Program-made: the position numbers and the translations under genes
Shown: piece after piece, positions 1-7,049 of the stretch
Position numbering within the stretch: the stretch's first letter is position 1
Layout of the letters: every line of letters starts with the position of its first letter
Notes under the pieces: generated by a model
Told to the model about the DNA's origin: nothing
The model's database searches: none
What the model saw: the letters and a program-made list of their open reading frames with translations, nothing else
Assembly (NCBI GenBank): GCA_013002425.1
Contig: JABDJQ010000016.1
Coordinates: 1 to 15,579 of the forward strand
DNA length: 15,579 nucleotides
Reading direction: 5' to 3'
Origin: Gemmatimonadota bacterium
Lineage (GTDB): Bacteria; Orphanbacterota; Orphanbacteria; Orphanbacterales; Orphanbacteraceae

Positions 1-102
1 GTACAGCTCGTCGAAATACACCTTCTTGTTCATGCGCTTGCGCTTCGCCTTGACGGGTTCGATCACGCGTACGCCGCTCTTCTTCGTTCGATTCTTGCTC
101 AT
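1..102 (-). CDS. N-terminal fragment of a small basic protein start, possibly PPK2-family polyphosphate kinase
   Basis: The first 34 codons of a gene run off the left edge. The ATG at 102 has a strong Shine-Dalgarno (GAGGAG on the minus strand, 107-112, 4 nt spacing), which makes the start convincing. The visible peptide begins MSKNRTKKSG, is very rich in Lys and Arg, and ends KRMNKKVYFDELY. PPK2 kinases, which transfer phosphate between polyphosphate and nucleotides, often have a short basic leader followed by a K/R-x-Y-x-x-E-L segment just before the conserved LQxELVKLQ helix, and the end of this peptide matches that style. The Walker A region lies outside the window, so the family is inferred from the leader alone. 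It follows asnB on the same strand after a 70-bp gap. It could equally be another protein with a basic leader. Confidence 0.6.
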   Translation of the reverse strand, partial: MSKNRTKKSGVRVIEPVKAKRKRMNKKVYFDELY

Positions 103-172
103 GGCACTCCTCGATTCGATTCGCCCGGCAGCCACACGGAGTCTAGCAGGAATGCACTTCCGGATAAAAGAC

Positions 173-2125
173 TCAACGAGCGGCGCGTATGCTTTCCACA
201 GTGGCTCCCTCGATCATCATGCGATACCAGATTTCGGCGTGGCAGAGCAGCCAGAGCCGATTGTGGTGATCCACCTCGTGATCGAGGTGTTCGTCGAAGA
301 TCCGCTTCACCGTGGCGAATTGCAGATACCCCTCACGCACGAGATGGGAGTCCCGAAGAAAAGCGGAAAAGAGCCGACCGTACTCCGTATTCAACAGGTA
401 GGAAATGCCGGAGCTGAAACCGCGTTTCCCGCCGGCAAACACCTCGTTCGGAAGATAGCGTTCTCCCAGGCGTCTCTGGAGATGGCGAAGGCGGGAGCCG
501 TTGACTTTGAACCGGACGGGCAGTGTCGCGGCGAACTGCGCGAGTTCGTGATCCAGGAAGGGAGCGCGCGCTTCGAGCCCGTGCGCCATCGACATGCGAT
601 CCAGAATCATCAGCGAGTGGTCGGGCAGGCGAATCATGGTGTCGGCGTTCAGCATGCGGTCGATCACGTCCCGCTCGTCCTCCGCCCCAAAATAGTGGGC
701 GAGCGCTTCTTCCGGATCGAATCCGGCCACGGCGGACTCGAGTCTGCTGCCGTAGAGTTCGTCTCGAAACTCTTCGGTGAAGAAGAAATGACCGAGACTG
801 CGCGCATACCGGCAATCCGAATCGACGAGTGACAGGCGATTCACCCACCGCAGCTTCTGGCTCAGACTCTTCTGGCTGAATCGATCGGGAATGAAATCGA
901 TCAGCCTGCGAACCAGATGTTCGCGCACGAAGAGAGGAAGTATGGAGTAATAGTCGACGTATCGGTATCCGGAGTAGCGATCGTACCCGGCAAAAAGCTC
1001 GTCCCCCCCGTCACCGGTCAGCGCTACCTTGACTTCCCCGCGCGCGATGCCCGAGATGAAGTAGTTGCAGAGCGAAAGCGGATCCGCGGGTTCGTCCAGA
1101 TGCCACACGATCTCGGGAAGCATCCGCACGATCGAGGCATCGAGCTTCTCGAACGTGCCGGACGTGCCGTAGCGGCGACTGACGAGAGCGGCCACGGGAT
1201 TCTCATCGTAATCGGCGTATGGTATCCCCGCGGAAAAGGTGGGGAACGCGCCTGCCGTGGGACCGGGGGGCGCTTCGGAACCGGAGACGGGGGTCCCAAA
1301 CTGCTTCGCCATCATGCCGACGACAAGTCCCGAATCGAGCCCGCCGCTCAGAAACGCTCCCACGGGAACGTCACTCACCATGCAGTGCCGCACGGCGTCC
1401 TGCGCCCGTTCATCCAGTTCGTCCAGGAGCTCGTCTTCACGGCGCACGTCTTTCGGCTCGTACGACAGACCCCAGTAGCGTGAAATCGTGACAGATCCGT
1501 TCTCATGGACGAGACAGTGCCCGGGAGGAAGCTTGTGGATGCGACGGAACATGGTCCGCGGCGAGGGAATGATGCGCAGCGTCAGGTACTGGTGGAGTGC
1601 CTTTTCGTCCATCTCGCGGAGCGACGGATCGTCAGCGAGCAGCGCCTTGATTTCGGACGCGAATGCGAATCGTTCTCCGTTATCCGTGTAGTAGAGCGGC
1701 TTCTGCCCCAGATGATCGCGGGCGAGGAACAGCCGGTCCGCTTTTGCGTCGTGAATCGCGAACGCGAACATGCCGCGGAGGGATTCCACGCACGCGGGGC
1801 CACTCTGTTCGTAGAGCGCGAGGATGACTTCGGTATCGGACCGCGTCTTGAAACGGCGCCCGCGCGCTTCGAGTTCCGCGCGAAGCTCCCGGTAGTTGTA
1901 GATTTCGCCGTTGAATGTGATGCAGAGAGAACCGTCGGCGCCGCGCATGGGCTGGCGTCCGCCTGCCAGGTCGATGATCGAGAGGCGGCGATGCCCGAGC
2001 CCGACCGGACCGTCCACGAAAACGCCTTCGTCGTCCGGACCTCGATGCGCCAGGCTGTCCGTCATGCGCCGCAGCGCGTCCTTCGCGACCCCCCGAGGGT
2101 CCCGTTTGCCGCAGATTCCACACAT
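173..2125 (-). CDS. asnB: Glutamine-hydrolysing asparagine synthetase-type amidotransferase
   Basis: A 650-residue class II amidotransferase fused to an ATP-pyrophosphatase synthetase domain. In the family, the N-terminal domain releases ammonia from glutamine and the C-terminal domain adenylates aspartate (or another carboxylate) and amidates it. The start is fixed by MCGICG, whose Cys2 becomes the N-terminal nucleophile. Other glutaminase motifs are HRGPDDEG (about 27-34), GHRRLSIIDL (44-53), FNGEIYNYRELR (71-82) and SDTEV (96-100). The synthetase PP-loop SGGLDS is at 260-265, followed by LTGDGGDELFAGYDRY (369-384) and the EARAPFLDHEL signature. The protein is somewhat longer than classical AsnB (about 550-630), partly from a Pro/Gly-rich insertion at about 279-294. 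It starts 7 bp after the stop of the preceding gene with no clear Shine-Dalgarno, suggesting translational coupling. AsnB paralogues also act in surface-polysaccharide or peptide modification, so the acceptor is not certain to be aspartate. Confidence 0.93.
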   Translation of the reverse strand: MCGICGKRDPRGVAKDALRRMTDSLAHRGPDDEGVFVDGPVGLGHRRLSIIDLAGGRQPMRGADGSLCITFNGEIYNYRELRAELEARGRRFKTRSDTEVILALYEQSGPACVESLRGMFAFAIHDAKADRLFLARDHLGQKPLYYTDNGERFAFASEIKALLADDPSLREMDEKALHQYLTLRIIPSPRTMFRRIHKLPPGHCLVHENGSVTISRYWGLSYEPKDVRREDELLDELDERAQDAVRHCMVSDVPVGAFLSGGLDSGLVVGMMAKQFGTPVSGSEAPPGPTAGAFPTFSAGIPYADYDENPVAALVSRRYGTSGTFEKLDASIVRMLPEIVWHLDEPADPLSLCNYFISGIARGEVKVALTGDGGDELFAGYDRYSGYRYVDYYSILPLFVREHLVRRLIDFIPDRFSQKSLSQKLRWVNRLSLVDSDCRYARSLGHFFFTEEFRDELYGSRLESAVAGFDPEEALAHYFGAEDERDVIDRMLNADTMIRLPDHSLMILDRMSMAHGLEARAPFLDHELAQFAATLPVRFKVNGSRLRHLQRRLGERYLPNEVFAGGKRGFSSGISYLLNTEYGRLFSAFLRDSHLVREGYLQFATVKRIFDEHLDHEVDHHNRLWLLCHAEIWYRMMIEGATVESIRAAR

Positions 2126-2132
2126 ACGCCGG

Positions 2133-2867
2133 TTATCGGCCCGAAACGGTCACCGGACCAGTGCCGCCTCCGGCGTGCCCTTCCCCCGGCCCGCCGGGCA
2201 CGGCCCGATAGAGGTTGGACCGCCCTTCCTTGCCGATCAGACGGATGGCGCCCGCTTTTCGCAGGCAGTAAGCGGTTTTCTGCGCGAGTTCGCGACGAAT
2301 CCCGAGCGCGCCCGCCAGGCCGGTCGTCGTGAACGTTTCGAGTTCAGGCGGGACGAACGCCCCCCAGTCCGACGGTTCGCGGTAGCGCCGTCGATCGAGC
2401 ACGTCCAGCAGCCTGCGTTCCTCGACCCTCCATCCCCTTCTCCGCCAGTTCAGATTGCCGTCGAAGCGCCGCACCTCCTCTTCATGCGTCAGCAGTACTT
2501 CAAGCGTAAAATTCGGATGCGCGAGAAGCTCCGGGAAGCTCACCATTTCGCGAAAGAGATCGACGGCGCGCCCCCGTTTGGGCGACTTGCGACTCGACTC
2601 CCGCGAACCGTCGCGCGCGGTCTTGACGATCTGCTTCACCTGCGCGATCGGATAGATCAGGCGCACCTGATGGGACTTCACCAGCTCCTCGAGCTTGGTT
2701 TTCATCGACGACAGGCTCGCGGTCTGGATCTCGAGCAGCAGGTCGTCCCGCACGATGTCGATCACGAAACGGTCGACGCGCACTTCGAAACGGTCTCCGG
2801 GGCGCGCGTACCACTCCTTGAGAGAGGCGTGCAGCGGTTTCTCGTTCAAGGTTCCGATGTGTGACAT
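2133..2867 (-). CDS. Conserved hypothetical protein with PD-(D/E)XK-like motif and possible C-terminal winged helix
   Basis: About 244 residues from the ATG at 2867 (MSHIGTLNEKPLHA). A GTG at 2885 would add six residues, but the conserved-looking sequence begins at the ATG. The N-terminal part alternates beta and alpha segments: FVIDIVR at 34-40 and DLLLEIQT at 42-49, then a lysine-bearing helix (K57, K59). The D37...E46-x-Q48 pattern resembles the core of the PD-(D/E)XK nuclease fold. Next is a basic stretch (SRKSPKRGR, 92-100), a helical region, WRRRGWRVEERRLLDVLDRR (141-160), and a C-terminal segment (about 178-222) that reads like a winged helix: TTTGLAGALG, then AQKTAYCLRKAGAI, then GRSNLYRAV. 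I recall similar proteins only as conserved hypotheticals, so the nuclease and DNA-binding readings are inference. It lies 57 bp downstream of the six-TM channel gene and 7 bp upstream of asnB. Confidence 0.8.
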   Translation of the reverse strand: MSHIGTLNEKPLHASLKEWYARPGDRFEVRVDRFVIDIVRDDLLLEIQTASLSSMKTKLEELVKSHQVRLIYPIAQVKQIVKTARDGSRESSRKSPKRGRAVDLFREMVSFPELLAHPNFTLEVLLTHEEEVRRFDGNLNWRRRGWRVEERRLLDVLDRRRYREPSDWGAFVPPELETFTTTGLAGALGIRRELAQKTAYCLRKAGAIRLIGKEGRSNLYRAVPGGPGEGHAGGGTGPVTVSGR

Positions 2868-2924
2868 GACCCTTCGGTCATACACGTCGAGAAGCTGTAA
2901 GACAAGCGCCTTGCGGCAGGGCCT

Positions 2925-4442
2925 TTACGTTTTCCCCAGCGGCGGCTCGAGAAGCGGCTTTCTTGCCAGGTAGATCAGCAGCGTGCCGTGCTCGATCCTG
3001 TAGGCCTTCGGAGGATTGATGAAGTCAGCGCCCGACGGCCTCCGAATGCCGATCACGAGACCGCCCCGTTTCGAGAGCTCGAGGTTGATCAGCAGTTCCC
3101 CGTAGGTGATTTCGTTATCCTGCTGTTTCGGGACATGACCGAGATACACGTTGTAGGCGCCCGACATGATCACGCGGCTCATCGCGGCTGCCGTACCGTG
3201 ATATCCGATCGCGTGGGCGATCATCGAGTATCCGATGCGGCGCGTCTCGATGACCTCGTCCGCGCCGGCGCTGATCGCGTGGTCCACGTTTTCGGCGTCG
3301 AGGATCTCCGCCACGAGATAAATGGGCTTGTGACGCAACCGGAGTTCCTTCTCGCGATCGCCCATGTAGGAACGGATCGTGAAGAGAGTGAGAATCGTGC
3401 GCGCGTCCGCTACGCCGGGACTCGCGTCGCGGGAACCGGTTACGATGATCGCCGCCGAGTGGGTCACGCGGATCTTGTCGAGTTCGCTCTCCTTCGTCGG
3501 GTCCCCCTGCACCCACGCGATGTCCGGCGGGAGTTCCCGCGGCCGGTCGTGCTCGTCCATGATGACCACTTTCGTTTCCTCGAGGTCGAGTTCCCTTCGA
3601 AGCGCTTCCAGAAGTAGATCCGTGCTCTCGTCAAAACCACATACGACAACGTGATTCATGTAGTCGCTCATGCGAAACTGCTCCTCCCGGATGCTCAGCA
3701 TCCCGGTCACGAGGCTGGAACCGACAATACCGGCGAATAGCGCCAGAGTGAACATTCCAGCAATCATCATCCCTCCGCCGATGACCCGCCCGAGAGCGGT
3801 CATCGGCGTGATATCTCCGTACCCGACCGTCGTGATCGTGACGAGCGCCCACCAGAGCCCGTCCATGATCCCGTTGATCGTGGGGTTTACTCTGAATTCG
3901 ACCAGATAAATGCTCAGCCCTCCGAGCAGTGTCGCGGACGCGAGAATGCTGAAGGCGAACGTGAAGAGGAGGCCGTTCTCTTCCAGTGCGTGCAAAACGA
4001 TCGCGAAAGGGTTGCGATACTTGAAGACGCGCGTCGTGCGAAGCAGGCGCAGAAGTCGAAGCGCCCGCAGTCCGCGGAGCTCGGGGAAGAACGCGAGGAC
4101 CGCCACGAGATCGATCAGGATGATCGGCCGCATGACGAAAGCCAGGCGCGCGAGAAGGTGCGAGCGCAGGCGTTTGATCCGCGGACGCCGGAACACCTTG
4201 AGCGCGGGAGGACTGTAGCTCCCCACGCGCAGCAGCAACTCCAGAGCGAAGATCGCGAGGACGACGCGGTCGATCCGCTTGAGAGCGGGCCCGAACCGGC
4301 TGGAATCGGGCAGGAAAGCCTCGACCACGAGCAGAAGGATGGAAAGGAGAATCAGTCCCCAGATACTTCCCTGGACGATCCGGAAGATCCGCGTTCCCGG
4401 CTCGTGGAAAGCGGCGTGCAGTTGTGCCGAATACTTCCTCAT
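2925..4442 (-). CDS. Six-TM voltage-sensor-type potassium channel with cytoplasmic RCK (TrkA-N-like) module
   Basis: 505 residues from the ATG at 4442, chosen because GAGG sits 8 nt upstream and the preceding 35 codons are low-complexity and poorly protein-like. S1 is about 26-44 and S2 about 57-73. A basic loop precedes S3 (about 102-120). An S4-like arginine-rich helix follows (LRALRLLRLLRTTRVFKY, about 125-142). S5 is about 158-182. The pore helix and filter TITTVGYGD (202-210) are the canonical potassium signature, and S6 is about 219-246. The cytoplasmic part starts at HVVVCGFDEST (264-274), a Rossmann-like RCK domain with strands VVIMDEH, IAWVQGD and AAIIVTG, and the GADEVIETRR segment typical of RCK domains. 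The nucleotide-binding glycine motif is degenerate (GFDEST rather than GxGxxG). A C-terminal beta-rich region may be the second RCK lobe. The ligand is unknown. Confidence 0.93.
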   Translation of the reverse strand: MRKYSAQLHAAFHEPGTRIFRIVQGSIWGLILLSILLLVVEAFLPDSSRFGPALKRIDRVVLAIFALELLLRVGSYSPPALKVFRRPRIKRLRSHLLARLAFVMRPIILIDLVAVLAFFPELRGLRALRLLRLLRTTRVFKYRNPFAIVLHALEENGLLFTFAFSILASATLLGGLSIYLVEFRVNPTINGIMDGLWWALVTITTVGYGDITPMTALGRVIGGGMMIAGMFTLALFAGIVGSSLVTGMLSIREEQFRMSDYMNHVVVCGFDESTDLLLEALRRELDLEETKVVIMDEHDRPRELPPDIAWVQGDPTKESELDKIRVTHSAAIIVTGSRDASPGVADARTILTLFTIRSYMGDREKELRLRHKPIYLVAEILDAENVDHAISAGADEVIETRRIGYSMIAHAIGYHGTAAAMSRVIMSGAYNVYLGHVPKQQDNEITYGELLINLELSKRGGLVIGIRRPSGADFINPPKAYRIEHGTLLIYLARKPLLEPPLGKT

Positions 4443-4450
4443 GGGAACAA

Positions 4451-4454
4451 CCTC
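4451..4454 (-). promoter_or_regulatory. Shine-Dalgarno deciding the six-TM channel start
   Basis: GAGG on the minus strand lies 8 nt before the ATG at 4442. It supports this start over an upstream in-frame codon at 4547, which would lie inside the end of the preceding gene. Confidence 0.6.
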
Positions 4455-4518
4455 ATCGCACCTCCACCGCGCCGCGTCAAGAAAAGACGGCGTCGGGCGC
4501 CGCGTGGCGGCGGACGAG

Positions 4519-5250
4519 TCAGACTTCGTCCAGGATCGCGTTCGCACTCTCCCGGAACTTGTTCAAAACGTCGCTTCGCGTCACTTCGTCCCGCGTCAGT
4601 TCTTTCTCCGCGGTCTTCATCGCAGACGCGAGTTTCGTGTTCACGTCATGCAGTTCCCGGCCCGACTCCTCGATCAGCTCCCCGGCGCCCCTGAACCTCG
4701 CCGCCCAGTCGGCGGCCCCGCTGTTCCCGTCGAGGCCGGACGCGCGTTCCATGAGTCGCGCGAGCGCCGGCGTCCCGTTTCCGGAACCGGCGCCCAGTTC
4801 CTGCAGACGGAGAGCCGCCTTCTTGATCTCCTCCTCGCGGTGTTCTTCATCCTTGCCGCCATAGCGGACGACGTAGCCGAGTTCGTGATGTCTCTGGATG
4901 ATCGTATGAACGCGCTGAGTTCGTGCTTCCAGTCGAACGAGGAAGCGCGTCGCCAGGCCGGCCGCCCGCCTTCTCACCCGCTGCATGAGCCCGGGCAGAT
5001 TCGCACCCGCGGCCTTCTTCTTCGCCGCCGCGGCGCGCGCGGCCCCCGGCTTGCCCTCGAGCAGCTTCCCGGTGCGGCTCTTCTTCGCTTTCGAAAGATC
5101 GGCAGCCGTCTTCGCGGGATCCGTGGATTGTCCCGGCGCAGAGGGCGCTCCCCTGGTCTTCACTTTTTTCTTGTTCGGCGCCTTCGCGGCATCCGCGCTC
5201 CCCGCGCCGGGTGCGGCCGTGGGACCGGCTTTCGGTCTGATCTTCGCCAT
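4519..5250 (-). CDS. Lys/Ala-rich protein of unknown function with helical C-terminal half
   Basis: 243 residues from the ATG at 5250, which has a near-ideal Shine-Dalgarno (AAAGGAG, 6 nt spacing); the longer open frame to 5499 overlaps the two-TM channel gene and is not used. Residues 1 to about 83 are low complexity, rich in Lys, Ala, Pro and Gly (for example NKKKVKTRGAPSAPGQ), and look disordered and strongly basic, like the tails of histone-H1-like or nucleic-acid-binding proteins. From about 84 to the end the sequence is predicted by eye to be mostly helical, with amphipathic stretches (RVRRRAAGLATRFLVRLEAR; KDEEHREEEIKKAALRLQEL; REL-HDVNTKLASAMKTAEKEL). No signal peptide, membrane segment or catalytic motif is visible, and I do not recognise a family. 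It lies between two potassium-channel genes on the same strand (107 bp after one, 76 bp before the other), so co-expression is likely, but a physical link is speculation. Confidence 0.85.
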   Translation of the reverse strand: MAKIRPKAGPTAAPGAGSADAAKAPNKKKVKTRGAPSAPGQSTDPAKTAADLSKAKKSRTGKLLEGKPGAARAAAAKKKAAGANLPGLMQRVRRRAAGLATRFLVRLEARTQRVHTIIQRHHELGYVVRYGGKDEEHREEEIKKAALRLQELGAGSGNGTPALARLMERASGLDGNSGAADWAARFRGAGELIEESGRELHDVNTKLASAMKTAEKELTRDEVTRSDVLNKFRESANAILDEV

Positions 5251-5256
5251 GACTGT

Positions 5257-5263
5257 CTCCTTT
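5257..5263 (-). promoter_or_regulatory. Strong Shine-Dalgarno deciding the start of the Lys/Ala-rich protein
   Basis: AAAGGAG on the minus strand with 6 nt to the ATG at 5250. It argues against the longer frame that opens at 5499. Confidence 0.75.
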
Positions 5264-5357
5264 CGCGGCATGCGCCGATTCGAGCCTGCGCAGAGAAACG
5301 CCCTGCGGTCACTATCGTATCGGGCCTCTTGTCCGTTTGGTTTCGCGCAAAACGGCT

Positions 5358-7049
5358 TCACCGCGCGTAAAGACCGAGGAAGCGCTCTTCCGACTCGGCC
5401 GTACCGATCAGAACGATCTCGGCATCTTCGGCGAGGATCACCGAGGGGTCCGGCACGACCTGCATGCCGGCATCCGTATGAATCGCGACGATGCTGCACC
5501 CGGTGCGCTCGCGGATCGACGACTCGCCGATGGCCCGCCCGACGAGCTGGTCGGGGACACGCACCTCGAAAAGGTCGAGCCCTTCGGCCACCATCAGAAT
5601 CCTGTTTCCGCGCAGCATGTTCATGATCGCGCTCGCGCCGATCGACGCGTAGGAGAGCACGCTGTCGGCCCCGGCGCGATGCAGCGCGGCGACGTTTCTC
5701 TCCTGTGTGGCGCGGCTCTGGATCTGGATGTCCGGCCGGAGTTTGCGACAGTAGACGGTCAGATAGACGTTCATGTCGTCGTCGTGCGGCGTGATGATCA
5801 CGGTCGGCGCCTCGCGAATCCCCGCGGCCTCGAGCACGGCGAGATCCGCGGCGCTCCCCTGCACGTACTTGTCGGAGTCGGGAATCCGCTCGGGAAGCAT
5901 CTCGACGATACGATAGTCCATTTTCTTTCGCGCAAGAGCGCGGGCGGTCGCCCGGCCGACCCGTCCCCCTCCGATGATCACCGCGGGGGCGGTCGAAACG
6001 TTGTAAATGCAGAAGAGTTCGTTGTACGCATCGAGACTCTGCTTCGAACCGGCCAGCACGAGAATGGTGTTCTCCCGAATCATCGTGTCCGGAGTCGGAG
6101 ACTCGAAACGTCCGCGCTCCCAGACACCGACTACGGCGACCCCGATCTTCTCGCGCACCTGGTTTTCCCGAATCGTCCTGCCCACGAGCGGCGTGCCGCG
6201 GGCGGTCGCTTCCGCGATCAGAAGCACGCCGAAGCCTCCGATTACATGGGACATGGCGTCTCCGCCGAGAGATTGCGCGGCAAACGAATTGCCGATCAGC
6301 TCCTCCATCTGCAGCACGAAGCTGCTGCCCGCGAGGCCCATGATGTCCACGGAGGCCTGATCGCTCGCGGTCGTAATGATCGGGAGTTCATCGGCGATGC
6401 CCCGCACGGTGAGAGCGACGTTCGTGTTGATCACGTCGCTCGACGTGGTCGCGACGAGCGACGCCTCCGCAACGCGGCCCTGCTTCCAGGTCTCGGGATC
6501 GTCGAGCTCGCCGACGAGCACTTTGATCCCGAGGTCGTGCAGTCTGAGGGCGTCCTCGACTTCCGGAACGATCAGCGCGTACTCGTACTGATATTGGTCG
6601 AGACGGCGAATGAGCGCGCTCGTCACAACGTCGTGGTTCGTCAGCAGCACGTGGCCCCGGATCTTCGGCGGAAGAGTGCGCGGCGCCCGGGCCGCGGCCT
6701 GCGCGGCCATCCACGGCTGGTAGAAGAACTCGATGAACGTGAACGGCAGCAGAACGCGCATGAACGTCGTACCGGAAAGCAGAACGACGATCGAGTACAG
6801 TCGTCCGAGGTCGGTATGAAACGTGATGTCGCCGAAACCGAGCGTGGACATGACCGTCAAGGTCCAGTAGAGCCCCGTGAGCCAAGTGTGCTCCTGGCCC
6901 TCCCGCAGCATCAGCACATGGAACAGGATCGAGTAGAAGACGACCATCGACAGCAGTACGAACAGGAATTTTCCGAGCGCCTTGAGATTGCGTCGCCCGC
7001 GTCCGCTCTGCATCAGGCTGGACAGTTCTGCGCTGAAAGATTTGAGCAC
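5358..7049 (-). CDS. Two-TM potassium channel with two tandem RCK (TrkA-N/TrkA-C) modules
   Basis: 563 residues from a GTG at 7049. TM1 is about 24-47, and TM2 about 84-108. The pore helix and filter TLTVMSTLGFGDITF (63-77) lie between them. The filter core is LGFGD rather than the usual VGYGD. The cytoplasmic part holds two RCK repeats. The first N-lobe starts at GHVLLTNHD (132-140) and lacks a glycine motif; its C-lobe-like beta region is about 280-335 (LVGRTIRENQVREKIGVAVV). The second N-lobe starts at AVIIGGGRVGRATARAL (356-372), a good GxGxxG Rossmann motif, with strands YRIVEM, KYVQGSAAD and TVIITPHDDDMNVYLT; its C-lobe is about 490-560 (LVGRAIGESSIRERTGCSIV). This layout is MthK/Kch-like with a doubled gating ring. 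The family regulates K+ flux in response to nucleotides, c-di-AMP or divalent cations; which of these applies cannot be read here. Confidence 0.94.
   Translation of the reverse strand: MLKSFSAELSSLMQSGRGRRNLKALGKFLFVLLSMVVFYSILFHVLMLREGQEHTWLTGLYWTLTVMSTLGFGDITFHTDLGRLYSIVVLLSGTTFMRVLLPFTFIEFFYQPWMAAQAAARAPRTLPPKIRGHVLLTNHDVVTSALIRRLDQYQYEYALIVPEVEDALRLHDLGIKVLVGELDDPETWKQGRVAEASLVATTSSDVINTNVALTVRGIADELPIITTASDQASVDIMGLAGSSFVLQMEELIGNSFAAQSLGGDAMSHVIGGFGVLLIAEATARGTPLVGRTIRENQVREKIGVAVVGVWERGRFESPTPDTMIRENTILVLAGSKQSLDAYNELFCIYNVSTAPAVIIGGGRVGRATARALARKKMDYRIVEMLPERIPDSDKYVQGSAADLAVLEAAGIREAPTVIITPHDDDMNVYLTVYCRKLRPDIQIQSRATQERNVAALHRAGADSVLSYASIGASAIMNMLRGNRILMVAEGLDLFEVRVPDQLVGRAIGESSIRERTGCSIVAIHTDAGMQVVPDPSVILAEDAEIVLIGTAESEERFLGLYAR

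Noticed and set aside
26..832. Plus-strand frame opposite the end of asnB
   Set aside because: It overlaps the well-supported asnB C-terminal region and the left-edge gene start, and shows no family features.
4443..4518. Terminator between the Lys/Ala-rich protein and the six-TM channel
   Set aside because: GC-rich partial complementarity near GCCGCGTC and GACGGC needs a two-base bulge and lacks a T tract after the stem.
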